DNA of 49,567 bases from SAR202 cluster bacterium (lineage in GTDB: Bacteria; Chloroflexota; Dehalococcoidia; Lucifugimonadales; Lucifugimonadaceae). Every line of letters begins with the position of its first letter. The stretch's first letter is position 1. Shown one piece after another: positions 1-9,270 of this stretch. The DNA is taken from assembly GCA_008373205.1 (NCBI GenBank), contig RQOS01000056.1:1-49567 (forward strand). Reading direction: 5' to 3'. Under the pieces are notes generated by a model. It ran no database searches, was not told the origin of the DNA, and saw nothing but the letters and a program-made list of their open reading frames with translations. The position numbers and the translations under genes were made by a program.

Positions 1-38
1 AAATTTCATCTAGAAAAAATAAAAGAGAAAAAATAAAT

Positions 39-1064
39 ATGTCTTCAAATTTTAATTATAAAAATGCTGGTGTAGACCTGGAAAAGTCAGATTTAATTAA
101 GGATCAATTGATTACTAAAGTTGGCTCAACTCATAATGAGAATGTTTTAAGTAATTCTGATGGATTTGGAGGACTATTTTCTACTGATAATCTTCCTAAA
201 GATTCTATTTTAGTATCTACAACTGATTCTGTAGGAACAAAAGTTAAAATATCTGGAAGAATTGGACTCCATAAAAACTTAGGCATAGATATTGTAAATC
301 ATTGTATAAATGACTTGATTCCACAAGGTGCCCATCCATTATATTTTCTTGATTATTTAGCTTTTGGAAAACTCGATGAAAAAACAGTTCTCCAAGTTGT
401 GGAAGGTATATCTGAAGCTTGTAAGAAAGTTAATTGTGCAATTATTGGAGGTGAGACGGCAACTTTACCAGGAGTTTACTATGAGAATGATTATGATGTA
501 GTAGGGTTTATGGTTGGGTCTGTAACCAAGAGTAATTTAAAGACTAAAGACAATGTTAAGGAAGGATACAAGCTAGTTGCACTTCCCTCAAGCGGGCTTC
601 ATACTAATGGATTTTCTTTAGTAAGATCTATCTTTGATATTGATAATAATGTAAAAAATTTATCTTTAAGTGTTCCAAATGAAGATAAAAATTTAGGAGA
701 ATTATTAGCTGAACCTCATAGAGAGTATTTGACAACAATAAAACCTTTTTTTGAAGATGTAAAAGCTATATCTCACGTAACAGGAGGAGGACTATATAAA
801 AACTTACCGCGAGTTTTTAATAGTAATCTTCAGGCTAGAATTAATAAAAAATCATGGGAAATCCCTAACCTTTTTAAGTTTATCTATCAGAAAGGTAATA
901 TAGACGAAAAAGAAATGTTTGACGTTTTTAATATGGGGGTTGGATTAGTTATGATTGTAGATTCATCTAAATCTGAAGATATATTAGAAAAATGTCCTGA
1001 AGCTTGGTTATTAGGTGAAATTGTTTCAAAACCTTCTAATCAGGAGAGTGTAGTTATAGAGTAA
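39..1064 (+). CDS. purM: Phosphoribosylformylglycinamidine cyclo-ligase (AIR synthetase)
   Basis: Full-length ORF beginning NYKNAGVDLEKSD with SDGFGGLF, TTDSVGTK and GGETATLPG motifs; adjacent to purH. Confidence 0.95.
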   Translation: MSSNFNYKNAGVDLEKSDLIKDQLITKVGSTHNENVLSNSDGFGGLFSTDNLPKDSILVSTTDSVGTKVKISGRIGLHKNLGIDIVNHCINDLIPQGAHPLYFLDYLAFGKLDEKTVLQVVEGISEACKKVNCAIIGGETATLPGVYYENDYDVVGFMVGSVTKSNLKTKDNVKEGYKLVALPSSGLHTNGFSLVRSIFDIDNNVKNLSLSVPNEDKNLGELLAEPHREYLTTIKPFFEDVKAISHVTGGGLYKNLPRVFNSNLQARINKKSWEIPNLFKFIYQKGNIDEKEMFDVFNMGVGLVMIVDSSKSEDILEKCPEAWLLGEIVSKPSNQESVVIE

Positions 1065-1076
1065 TCAGGAGTTAAT

Positions 1077-2591
1077 ATGAGAGCTTTAGTAAGTGTTTAT
1101 GATAAATCTGGATTGGATAAAATATGCAAGATATTAATTTCTTTGAATTTTGAAATTTTTTCTACTGGAGGAACATTTGATTACTTAAAAAAATCAGGCA
1201 TACAAGTAAAATCAATTTCTGAGATCACTAATTTCAAAGAAATTTTAGGTGGTAGAGTAAAAACTTTGCACCCTAAAATTCATGGGGGAATTTTGGCTGA
1301 TTTATCAAAATCAGACCATCTAAAAGATTTAGAAGATAATAATATTGAAGCATTCGACATAATAATCAATAATTTATATCCTTTTGAAGAAGTCTTAAAT
1401 GATCCTGATTCTACTGATGAAAAAATAATAGAAAATATTGATATTGGCGGTCCAACAATGTTAAGGGCTGCTGCTAAAAATTTTAAAAGAGTTTCTGTAC
1501 TTATTGATCCAAATGATTACGATTGGTTTTCTGAAAAATTATCATCAAATCTATTAACTATTGAAGATAGAAAAAAACTTGCATTCAAAGTGTTTGATAG
1601 AACTGCTAGTTACGACTTGAAAATTTCAGAATACTTAAGACCTTCTAGCGAAAATAAAAAATTTCCAGATAAAATAAATATAGCTTTAAATAAGATATCT
1701 GACCTGAGATATGGAGAAAATCCTCATCAAAAATCATCAATTTATTCAGATCAAAATTTAGGAATTGCAAATTCAAAATTATTACATGGTAAAGCAATGT
1801 CTTATTTGAATTTTCTTGATGCTGATGCTGCTTTTTCCTCTGCTAATTCATTTTCTGATCATACTGTTAGCATAGTAAAGCATACAAATACCTGTGGTTT
1901 ATCAAGTACAGATAATCAACTTGAATCATATAAAAATGCTCTTAAGGGAGATCCTATTTCAGCATTTGGAGGTATTGTTGGGTTTAATACTGAGGTGGAA
2001 TCGAAAACTGCAATTGAAATTTCTAAAACATTTTTTGATGTAATTATTGCTCCATCCTTTTCAAAGGATGCGTTTCAGATATTAAGTAAGAAAAAAAATA
2101 TTAGGTTGTTATCATCAAATTTTTTAGATCAAAAATATGAATATCGAACAATCAATGGGGGTTTACTATATCAAGAAAAAGATAATCAAGCTCCAAGTAT
2201 TGAAGATTGGGATTTTGTGACAAATTCCAAACCTCATAAAAATTCTTTTGATGAATTACTCTTTGCTTGGAATACCACAAAATTCATTAAGTCTAATGCT
2301 ATTGTAATTACTGAAGGGAAATCTATTTTGGGTATTGGGTCTGGTCAACCAAATAGGATAAACAGTGTAAATTTAGCATTATCGAGAGCAGGCAAATTAT
2401 TATCAAATAATTCTATATTGGCTTCTGATGCCTTTTTCCCTTTTCCAGATAGTATAGATATTGCTGCTGAAAATAATATTAAGACTATTTTGCAACCAGG
2501 TGGTTCGCTTAAGGATAATGAAGTTATAGAAAGGGCTAATCACTACAATATAACTATGATACTAACTAACAGAAGACATTTTTCTCATTAG
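1077..2591 (+). CDS. purH: Bifunctional AICAR transformylase/IMP cyclohydrolase
   Basis: MRALVSVYDKSGL N-terminus, GGRVKTLHPKIHGG, RYGENPHQ, KHTNTCG and SDAFFPFPD motifs. Confidence 0.96.
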   Translation: MRALVSVYDKSGLDKICKILISLNFEIFSTGGTFDYLKKSGIQVKSISEITNFKEILGGRVKTLHPKIHGGILADLSKSDHLKDLEDNNIEAFDIIINNLYPFEEVLNDPDSTDEKIIENIDIGGPTMLRAAAKNFKRVSVLIDPNDYDWFSEKLSSNLLTIEDRKKLAFKVFDRTASYDLKISEYLRPSSENKKFPDKINIALNKISDLRYGENPHQKSSIYSDQNLGIANSKLLHGKAMSYLNFLDADAAFSSANSFSDHTVSIVKHTNTCGLSSTDNQLESYKNALKGDPISAFGGIVGFNTEVESKTAIEISKTFFDVIIAPSFSKDAFQILSKKKNIRLLSSNFLDQKYEYRTINGGLLYQEKDNQAPSIEDWDFVTNSKPHKNSFDELLFAWNTTKFIKSNAIVITEGKSILGIGSGQPNRINSVNLALSRAGKLLSNNSILASDAFFPFPDSIDIAAENNIKTILQPGGSLKDNEVIERANHYNITMILTNRRHFSH

Positions 2592-2592
2592 T

Positions 2593-3312
2593 ATGAATAT
2601 TGAACTTATATTTCCTGTATTAAATGAGGCTAATTCATTAGTAAGACAATTAACTAAAGTTAGAGAATTTATTTCCAAAATATCTGATTATAAATTCATA
2701 ATAACAGTTGTTGATAATGGTTCAACAGATAATACAAAATCCATAACTAATAAACTTATTCAAGAAAATATAGTTGATAAATATATTTATCTTTCTGAGA
2801 GAGGTAGAGGAAGAGCAATTAAGGTAGCCATTAATAAATCTAATTGTGACATAGTTGCATACATGGATATAGATTTATCAACAGAACTTATTTTTTTACG
2901 CCCATTAATTGAATCTATCTCCAAAGGTGGTAATGATATATCGATTGGTTCAAGGCTATCTAAAGGTTCTAAAGTAATAGGAAGAAAAAAAATTAGAGAA
3001 ATAACTTCAAGATCATACAATATTTTGATTAAGTTTTTCTTTCCATTTAGTAGGATTGATGATATGCAATGTGGGTTTAAAGCATTTTCCAGAAAAAAAG
3101 CATTCCATTTGATCCAAAATGTCACTAATAATAAATGGTTTTTTGATACAGAGATAATAATATTGGCAAGAAGCTTAAATTATAAAATAGATCAAATTCC
3201 AGTTAAATGGACTGACGATCCAAATACAAGTGTAAATATTGTAACTACAGCTATAGAAGATATAGTTGGACTAATAAAGCTTAGATTAAAGTTATTTAAA
3301 AAAATAGTATAA
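2593..3312 (+). CDS. Family 2 glycosyltransferase (polyprenyl/dolichyl-phosphate sugar synthase-like)
   Basis: FPVLNEANSL, VVDNGSTDNT, DIDLST and DMQCGFKAF motifs typical of GT2 DPG/DPM-synthase-like enzymes. Confidence 0.85.
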   Translation: MNIELIFPVLNEANSLVRQLTKVREFISKISDYKFIITVVDNGSTDNTKSITNKLIQENIVDKYIYLSERGRGRAIKVAINKSNCDIVAYMDIDLSTELIFLRPLIESISKGGNDISIGSRLSKGSKVIGRKKIREITSRSYNILIKFFFPFSRIDDMQCGFKAFSRKKAFHLIQNVTNNKWFFDTEIIILARSLNYKIDQIPVKWTDDPNTSVNIVTTAIEDIVGLIKLRLKLFKKIV

Positions 3313-3322
3313 TTATAAACTT

Positions 3323-4324
3323 ATGACTAATAATGAAAAGATACCTATAAATAGATCTCTAATTGTCGGAGATACCTCAGAAGTTTATCACCACAGAACT
3401 TTGAACATATTACGAAATGAAGGGTTAAATCCTTTTGTGACCTATGAAATAGAATCAACCTCAGAGGGTATTGCATGTGGAATCAATCAAATCATAGAAC
3501 TTCTTGAAAATGTTCTTCCTGAAGCAGATAGAGAAGTTTGGGCTTTACAAGAAGGGAATGAGGTTTCTAAAGATGAAGTTGTATTAAGAATAAGGTCAAG
3601 ATTTGCCAATTTTGGGCTTTATGAAACCTCAATGCTAGGCACTTTAACTTCTTGTAGTTCTTGGGCCACTGCTGCTCATGAATGTGTTGTTGCTGCATCA
3701 GGAATTCCCGTGGTTAGTTTTGCTTCAAGATCTGTTCATCCATCCGTAGCTGGGCAGGTTGATTATTCAGCATATATAGGGGGGTGTTCAGCTGTAAGTT
3801 CTATAATAGGAGGTAAGTTAACTAACACAACACCTTCAGGAACAATGTCCCACTCTTTAGTATTAATAATGGGAGAAACAGTAAGAGCTGCATTAGCCTT
3901 TGATAGACATATGGAAAAAAATGTTCCTAGAGTTGTCTTAGTCGATACATTTAAGGATGAAGTAGAAGAAGCTATTCAAGTAGGAAAAGCACTTAACGAA
4001 TCTCTAAGGGGTATTAGAATTGAAACTCCATTAGAAAGAGGTGGGATAACACCAAGCCTAGTTGAGGAAATTTCATTAAAATTAAAAGGTGAAAACATTG
4101 AAAGAGCAGAAATTTATGTTAGTGGAGATTTATCTCCAGACGATATTAAGAAATATGTGGATGAAGAATCTCCAGTCTCAGGATTCGGAATAGATAATTA
4201 TATAGCTAGAGGCTCTAAAATTAATTTTAGAGCTGATATAAAACAAATAGACGGTAATGATATAGCTAGAAGAGGAAGAAAGCCCGGAATAAATGTATCT
4301 TCAAGATTGAATAGGATTTTTTAA
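3323..4324 (+). CDS. pncB: Nicotinate phosphoribosyltransferase, short form
   Basis: YETSMLGTLTSCSSWATAA, FASRSVHP, TPSGTMSHS and LVDTFKDE motifs. Confidence 0.85.
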   Translation: MTNNEKIPINRSLIVGDTSEVYHHRTLNILRNEGLNPFVTYEIESTSEGIACGINQIIELLENVLPEADREVWALQEGNEVSKDEVVLRIRSRFANFGLYETSMLGTLTSCSSWATAAHECVVAASGIPVVSFASRSVHPSVAGQVDYSAYIGGCSAVSSIIGGKLTNTTPSGTMSHSLVLIMGETVRAALAFDRHMEKNVPRVVLVDTFKDEVEEAIQVGKALNESLRGIRIETPLERGGITPSLVEEISLKLKGENIERAEIYVSGDLSPDDIKKYVDEESPVSGFGIDNYIARGSKINFRADIKQIDGNDIARRGRKPGINVSSRLNRIF

Positions 4325-5656
4325 AATTGAAAACTCAATAACCTTTTTATCATTTTTTTGCACATACGAGTCAACAGATTGTCTTACGCCAATAATCCAT
4401 AATATTGTTTCTTCTGAACATAGGATCAAGGCTTCATTTTTATTCTTTTTTTTATAATTTGATAAAACTTTTTTTACTCGTGTTAAAATTTCTGAATTTT
4501 TGAATTGTTTTATTCTATCTCCATCTTTCTTAATTCTAATGAACATTTTTTTATTTATAAATTTTTCTCCCAATAAAATTTTATTTTCATTATAAATATT
4601 CAAGTTCTGAGGTTTATTTATAATTTTTGATTCTATCTTAAACTCTTCACTAATTTTAATAGCGCCTGGAACTTCAATTGAAATATGATTATTTACAGAT
4701 TTTTTTTGTTCTTGTTTTTTTTTTAAAATAAAATAACCATCTTTTTCTGTCAGTATGATGTCACCAGGTAAATTTTCCGATTTAGATTTTCCTTGAAGAA
4801 TATTTTCTATCATAATATGATGTTTTTTGCCAAAAAAATAATTTTCATCAGAGGTTACTATATTTTTGAATCTTTCAAAAATGACAGCTTTTGCAGCATC
4901 TATTTTCATACCTTCAAATTCATTATTTGTTAATTTGATTTTTTCTATATCTTTATTCCCTATATTTGACAAAGACAAAATAGACTCAGTTACATTTGGA
5001 TTTATCTTTTCTAGTTCTGGTAAAATTTTATTTCTTATTAAATTTCTTGAATAGTAGTTTGAATTATTAGACTTATCAATTCTATAATTTATATTATTTT
5101 CACTACAAAGATTCTTGATTTCTTTTTTTCTAATATTAATTAAAGGTCTATAAATGGTTATTTTTTTACTATTTTTTTGTATTGTGTTTTTTTTCTTGAT
5201 CCCAGATAATCCTCTTAAATTTGAACCTCTTACTATATTTAATAATATGGTTTCTACTCGATCATCAAGATTATGCCCTAAAAAAATATAATCTGTATTT
5301 TCCTTTTTTGATAGTTCAATAAATCTATCAATTCTATAATCTCTTGCTTTCTCTTGAATCCCAGAATTGCAAGTACTTAAGTCATGCACAAATGAGTATA
5401 GTTTTAAGTTAAGCTTTTCTGAAGTTTTTCTGATAAATTTTTCATCTGAGTCTGAATCTTTGCCTCTTAGTTTGAAATTTATATGACATATAAATATATT
5501 TTCAGTAGGATTTTTTATTGTTTCATGAAGAACTCTCAAAAGAAATGTTGAATCAGGTCCCCCTGAACATCCTACAATGATTTTTTTTTCTCCCATCTTT
5601 ACATTTTTAGGGATATTCTTAGTTATTTCTTGAACAAGATTATACTTTGTTAACAT
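4301..5656 (-). CDS. tilS: tRNA(Ile)-lysidine synthase
   Basis: SGGPDST PP-loop, HINFKLRG, FLGHNLDDRVET and SNNSNYYSRNLIRNKILP motifs. Confidence 0.93.
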   Translation of the reverse strand: MLTKYNLVQEITKNIPKNVKMGEKKIIVGCSGGPDSTFLLRVLHETIKNPTENIFICHINFKLRGKDSDSDEKFIRKTSEKLNLKLYSFVHDLSTCNSGIQEKARDYRIDRFIELSKKENTDYIFLGHNLDDRVETILLNIVRGSNLRGLSGIKKKNTIQKNSKKITIYRPLINIRKKEIKNLCSENNINYRIDKSNNSNYYSRNLIRNKILPELEKINPNVTESILSLSNIGNKDIEKIKLTNNEFEGMKIDAAKAVIFERFKNIVTSDENYFFGKKHHIMIENILQGKSKSENLPGDIILTEKDGYFILKKKQEQKKSVNNHISIEVPGAIKISEEFKIESKIINKPQNLNIYNENKILLGEKFINKKMFIRIKKDGDRIKQFKNSEILTRVKKVLSNYKKKNKNEALILCSEETILWIIGVRQSVDSYVQKNDKKVIEFSILKNPIQS

Positions 5657-6926
5657 TTTTTTTTGTAGAAATAGAAGGAACTCTAATCTGTACCTTTAAA
5701 ATTTTATTTTTATTTATTTCGGAAATAGTAAATCTTGAACCTCTAAAATTTGTGCGAGCATTAATTTCTGGGATTGTTTGTAGTCTATCTATTATGAATC
5801 CAGCTAAAGTTTCATATCTACCTTCAGGTATTTCTAAGTTTATTTCATCATTTATTTCATCAATTGGAATGCCTCCATCTACCATGTATATGTCATTTCC
5901 AACTTTAACTATTTTTTTCTTTGGCAATTGCCCTTCTTCTCCAACATCACCTACGATTTTTTCTATACACCTTGATAGAGTTAGTACCCCTGAAATATCT
6001 CCAAACTCATCAATTGCCATTGTCATTTTATTCCCAGAATTTTGGAATTCTTCAAGTAATTCATCAAGGAGTTTCATCTCAGGTGAAAACATAGCTTCTC
6101 TCATCAATGTGCTAATAAGTTTTGATTTATCAGATTTTTCATTTGATAAATATAACATTACATCCTTCACACTAATTATCCCTACAACTTCATCTAATGA
6201 ATCTTTACAAACAGGGAATCTCGTATGTGGATTTTTTTTATAAATCTTTAAGAAAGAATTTAAGGATGTATTTTCGTCTACCCATATAATTTCAGGTCTT
6301 GGTGTCATGATATCTTTTATTTCTGTTTCGCTAAACCTAAAAATATTTTCTAACATTTCACCTTGTGAAGATTCTACAGTTCCTTCTTCTTCACCAATAT
6401 CAATTAATTTTCTTAATTCGCCTGTTGTAACTGCAGGATTTTCATTTATTGATTCTTTGAGTAATGTTTTAGTTATTACCTTAGGGATTAGAGTAAAGGT
6501 CCAAACTGCAGGCCCTGAAACTTTCATTAAACCACGAATAATTCTAATGACAAATAATGACCACTGATCAGCGACTCTTGTAGATAAAGATTTTGGAGTT
6601 AATTCTCCAAAGCTTACAACTATAACTGTAGAAATAATTGTAGCAACAATTACTCCATTTACTGATCCTTGGCCAAAAATATTTAGTACTAATGCACCTA
6701 CTAGCGTTGCGATTAGTACATTTAACAAATTACCAAAAAGAAGCAAAGTCCCAAAAAACTTTTCATTTTCGTCTAGAGTTTTTTCTATTGCCTTTGCCTT
6801 TTTATTACCTTGATCTGATAAATGTTTTATTCTAACCTTATTTACGGCTATTATTGACGCTTCGGATGCACTAATGAAAGCACTTCCTAGTAATGCAAAA
6901 AATATGATTATTATTAAAACTAACAC
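5640..6926 (-). CDS. CNNM/HlyC-CorC family protein: DUF21 membrane domain, CBS pair, CorC_HlyC domain
   Basis: SAFISASEASI, FGELTPKS, DIMTPRPEI, TRFPVCKDSLDEVVGIISVKDV and GRYETLAGFIIDRL motifs. Confidence 0.9.
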   Translation of the reverse strand: MLVLIIIIFFALLGSAFISASEASIIAVNKVRIKHLSDQGNKKAKAIEKTLDENEKFFGTLLLFGNLLNVLIATLVGALVLNIFGQGSVNGVIVATIISTVIVVSFGELTPKSLSTRVADQWSLFVIRIIRGLMKVSGPAVWTFTLIPKVITKTLLKESINENPAVTTGELRKLIDIGEEEGTVESSQGEMLENIFRFSETEIKDIMTPRPEIIWVDENTSLNSFLKIYKKNPHTRFPVCKDSLDEVVGIISVKDVMLYLSNEKSDKSKLISTLMREAMFSPEMKLLDELLEEFQNSGNKMTMAIDEFGDISGVLTLSRCIEKIVGDVGEEGQLPKKKIVKVGNDIYMVDGGIPIDEINDEINLEIPEGRYETLAGFIIDRLQTIPEINARTNFRGSRFTISEINKNKILKVQIRVPSISTKKNVNKV

Positions 6927-6971
6927 ATTATGATTTTACAACAAAAATAAATTTTCAATAAAGGCTTTGCT

Positions 6972-8027
6972 TTACGCTTCTAGTGCATCAAGCGTATCAT
7001 TCTCTGTAGAACTCGATGGATCCATAATTAGATCTTCTATTTTTTTTGCTAATTCTTGATTATTCTTTAAGAATTTTCTAACAGACTCTCTTCCTTGACC
7101 TAGCCTTTCTCCTTCAAATGAATAAAATGAACCATTTTTTTCTACAATATTTTTTAACACACCTATATCCAAAAGTTCTCCTTCTTTAGAAATACCTTCA
7201 TTGTAAAGAATCTCTATTTCAGTTTTTTTGAATGGCGGGGCTACTTTATTCTTCACTACTCTTACCCTTACCTTGTTTCCTACTAGGTCTTCTCCAATTT
7301 TTATTGATTCTGATCTCCTTAGATCAATTCTTACAGAACTATAAAATTTAAGTGCTCTGCCTCCAGGTGTCACTTCTGGTGATCCAAATATTACTCCAAC
7401 TTTTTCTCTCAGTTGGTTTATAAATACACATGTAGTATTTGTTTTATGGATTGTTGATGTTAATTTACGTAAAGCTTGGGACATTAATCTGGCTTGAGCA
7501 CCTACATGGTAATCTCCCATTTCTCCTTCTAATTCTGATCTAGGTACCAATGCTGCTACAGAATCAACAACGATAATATCAAGTGCACCTGATCTTACTA
7601 AATGATCAGTTATTTCTAAAGCTTCTTCTGCTGAGTTGGGTTGTGAAATTAATAATTCTTGATTATTTACCCCGATTTTATTAGCATAACTAGGATCCAT
7701 AGCATGCTCTACATCTATGTATGCTGCTTGTCCTCCTTTTTTTTGTGCTTCTGCTATACAAGATAGAGCCAGTGTACTTTTACCTGCACTTTCAGCTCCA
7801 AATATTTCTACAATTCTTCCTTTTGGTAGCCCTCCAATGCCAAGAGCTATATCTAGACCTATTGATCCAGTAGGGATAGATTGAATAGTTTCATCAATTT
7901 CAGAGCTTTCACTCATTCGCATTACTGCACCTTTACCAAAGCTCTTTTCTATTTGCTCTAATGTTAATTCAATTGTCCCATTCTCAATTTTTTGAGTTGT
8001 TTTTTTTCTTGCCACTTTTATCTCCAA
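6972..8027 (-). CDS. recA: Recombinase A
   Basis: [22 protein letters not shown] Walker [48 protein letters not shown]. Confidence 0.98.
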   Translation of the reverse strand: MEIKVARKKTTQKIENGTIELTLEQIEKSFGKGAVMRMSESSEIDETIQSIPTGSIGLDIALGIGGLPKGRIVEIFGAESAGKSTLALSCIAEAQKKGGQAAYIDVEHAMDPSYANKIGVNNQELLISQPNSAEEALEITDHLVRSGALDIIVVDSVAALVPRSELEGEMGDYHVGAQARLMSQALRKLTSTIHKTNTTCVFINQLREKVGVIFGSPEVTPGGRALKFYSSVRIDLRRSESIKIGEDLVGNKVRVRVVKNKVAPPFKKTEIEILYNEGISKEGELLDIGVLKNIVEKNGSFYSFEGERLGQGRESVRKFLKNNQELAKKIEDLIMDPSSSTENDTLDALEA

Positions 8028-8044
8028 ATAACTAATATATGATT

Positions 8045-8074
8045 AATATAGCACAAATGTTCTAAATTATTCAA
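8045..8074 (-). promoter_or_regulatory. Putative recA promoter: -35 TTGAAT, 18-nt spacer, extended -10 TGcTATATT, with an SOS-like box GAACATTTGTGC in the spacer
   Basis: Read on the minus strand upstream of recA; box matches GAAC-N4-GTTC with one mismatch. Confidence 0.5.
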
Positions 8075-8108
8075 GGCACATGTCTTTACGACGTTTAAGA
8101 GGTTGCAA

Positions 8109-9239
8109 TTAATCTGGTCTTGCTTCAAGTTTAACCTGTAGGGTTAAGTACTGATAATCTCTTACTACTTCTATTTCTACTATATCCCCAGGGTCAGTGT
8201 TAAGTGCTAAATAAGATATTAAGTCTTCAAAACTATTAATTTTGTAGTTATCTATTTTCGTTATTATGTCCCCGTCGTACTTAATGTTAGATCTTGTTGC
8301 TGAAGAATCTCCCATAATTCCCGATTTACTTGCTGGGCCATTTTCTAGAACACTGAGTATTAATATTCCTTTGAAGTTTTCTTCTATGTCAGCTCTTATT
8401 CTTGTTCCCAGGTCTAAATTTAAAGCTGTTATTCCTAAGTATGAATATTCATGATTTTCACCTCTGATAATGTTGGGAACTATTCTTTTGGCTAGGTTTA
8501 TAGGAACTGCAAAACCTACTCCAGAATTTTGTCTTGAACTACTCTTTATCTGTGTATTGATTCCTATAACTTTTCCATCTTTATTAAGTAAAGGGCCGCC
8601 TGAGTTGCCTGGATTGATCGCTGCATCAGTCTGTATAACACTAGGTATTTTGTAAGGTGTAAATGTAGAATCCAATGATCTTCCTATTGCACTGACTATA
8701 CCAGTTGTCATGGTAAATTCTTGATCAAAAGGACTACCTATAGCAATTGTAAGATCTCCCGGAGATATTAAATCTGAATCATGAAGATCTAGAGGGTATA
8801 AATTTATTTGATCACTATCAATATTTTGATTAGAAATTTTAATGATTGCTAAATCTGCAGATGAGTCTAATCCAACTATTTTTGCCATATATTCATCATT
8901 ATCTATAGTTCTTACTACTATCATAGGATTACTTGTTACAGCAGGTTGAATAACATGATAATTTGTCAGTATGTTACCTTCATCATCCCACATGAATCCA
9001 GAACCTGTACCAATTTTGTTATCAGGTATACCGAATACGTCTCTAGAATATAAATTAATTTGAACAACTGACTTTGTTGAATTAGTAAATATATCTCTAT
9101 ATTTATTTTCTAATTCAATTGATAAATTTTCTTCGATCTTAACTTCAGTTTCATCGGGTGGTTCCCACTGAGTGTTATCACATGATAATAAAAAAAGAGA
9201 TAATAAAGATGTTATTAATATTAAAAGTTTTTTAGTCAT
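8109..9239 (-). CDS. S1C (HtrA/DegP-like) serine protease with PDZ domain, predicted lipoprotein
   Basis: LSLFLLSC lipobox, TNYHVI (His), SADLAII (Asp), GNSGGP (Ser), C-terminal PDZ-like region. Confidence 0.9.
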   Translation of the reverse strand: MTKKLLILITSLLSLFLLSCDNTQWEPPDETEVKIEENLSIELENKYRDIFTNSTKSVVQINLYSRDVFGIPDNKIGTGSGFMWDDEGNILTNYHVIQPAVTSNPMIVVRTIDNDEYMAKIVGLDSSADLAIIKISNQNIDSDQINLYPLDLHDSDLISPGDLTIAIGSPFDQEFTMTTGIVSAIGRSLDSTFTPYKIPSVIQTDAAINPGNSGGPLLNKDGKVIGINTQIKSSSRQNSGVGFAVPINLAKRIVPNIIRGENHEYSYLGITALNLDLGTRIRADIEENFKGILILSVLENGPASKSGIMGDSSATRSNIKYDGDIITKIDNYKINSFEDLISYLALNTDPGDIVEIEVVRDYQYLTLQVKLEARPD

Positions 9240-9270
9240 AATTTAATCCTATATTATAAATATGAAAATC

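Noticed and set aside
1-36. Open frame KFHLEKIKEKK ending at a TAA just before purM
   Set aside because: Probably the 3' end of an upstream gene, but 11 codons are too few to identify it
2787-3125. Antisense ORF inside the GT2 gene
   Set aside because: Fully overlaps a well-supported gene on the opposite strand; no recognisable motif; typical AT-rich shadow ORF
2593-3312. GT2 gene within the pur/pncB run as a novel purine-linked glycosyltransferase system
   Set aside because: Tight spacing alone is not evidence of a shared pathway; it looks like a standard polyprenyl-phosphate sugar synthase in a compact genome
5647-6243. 198-aa plus-strand ORF antisense to the CorC-like gene
   Set aside because: The sense strand has clear DUF21/CBS/CorC motifs; the antisense translation is Ser/Ile/Phe-rich and motif-free
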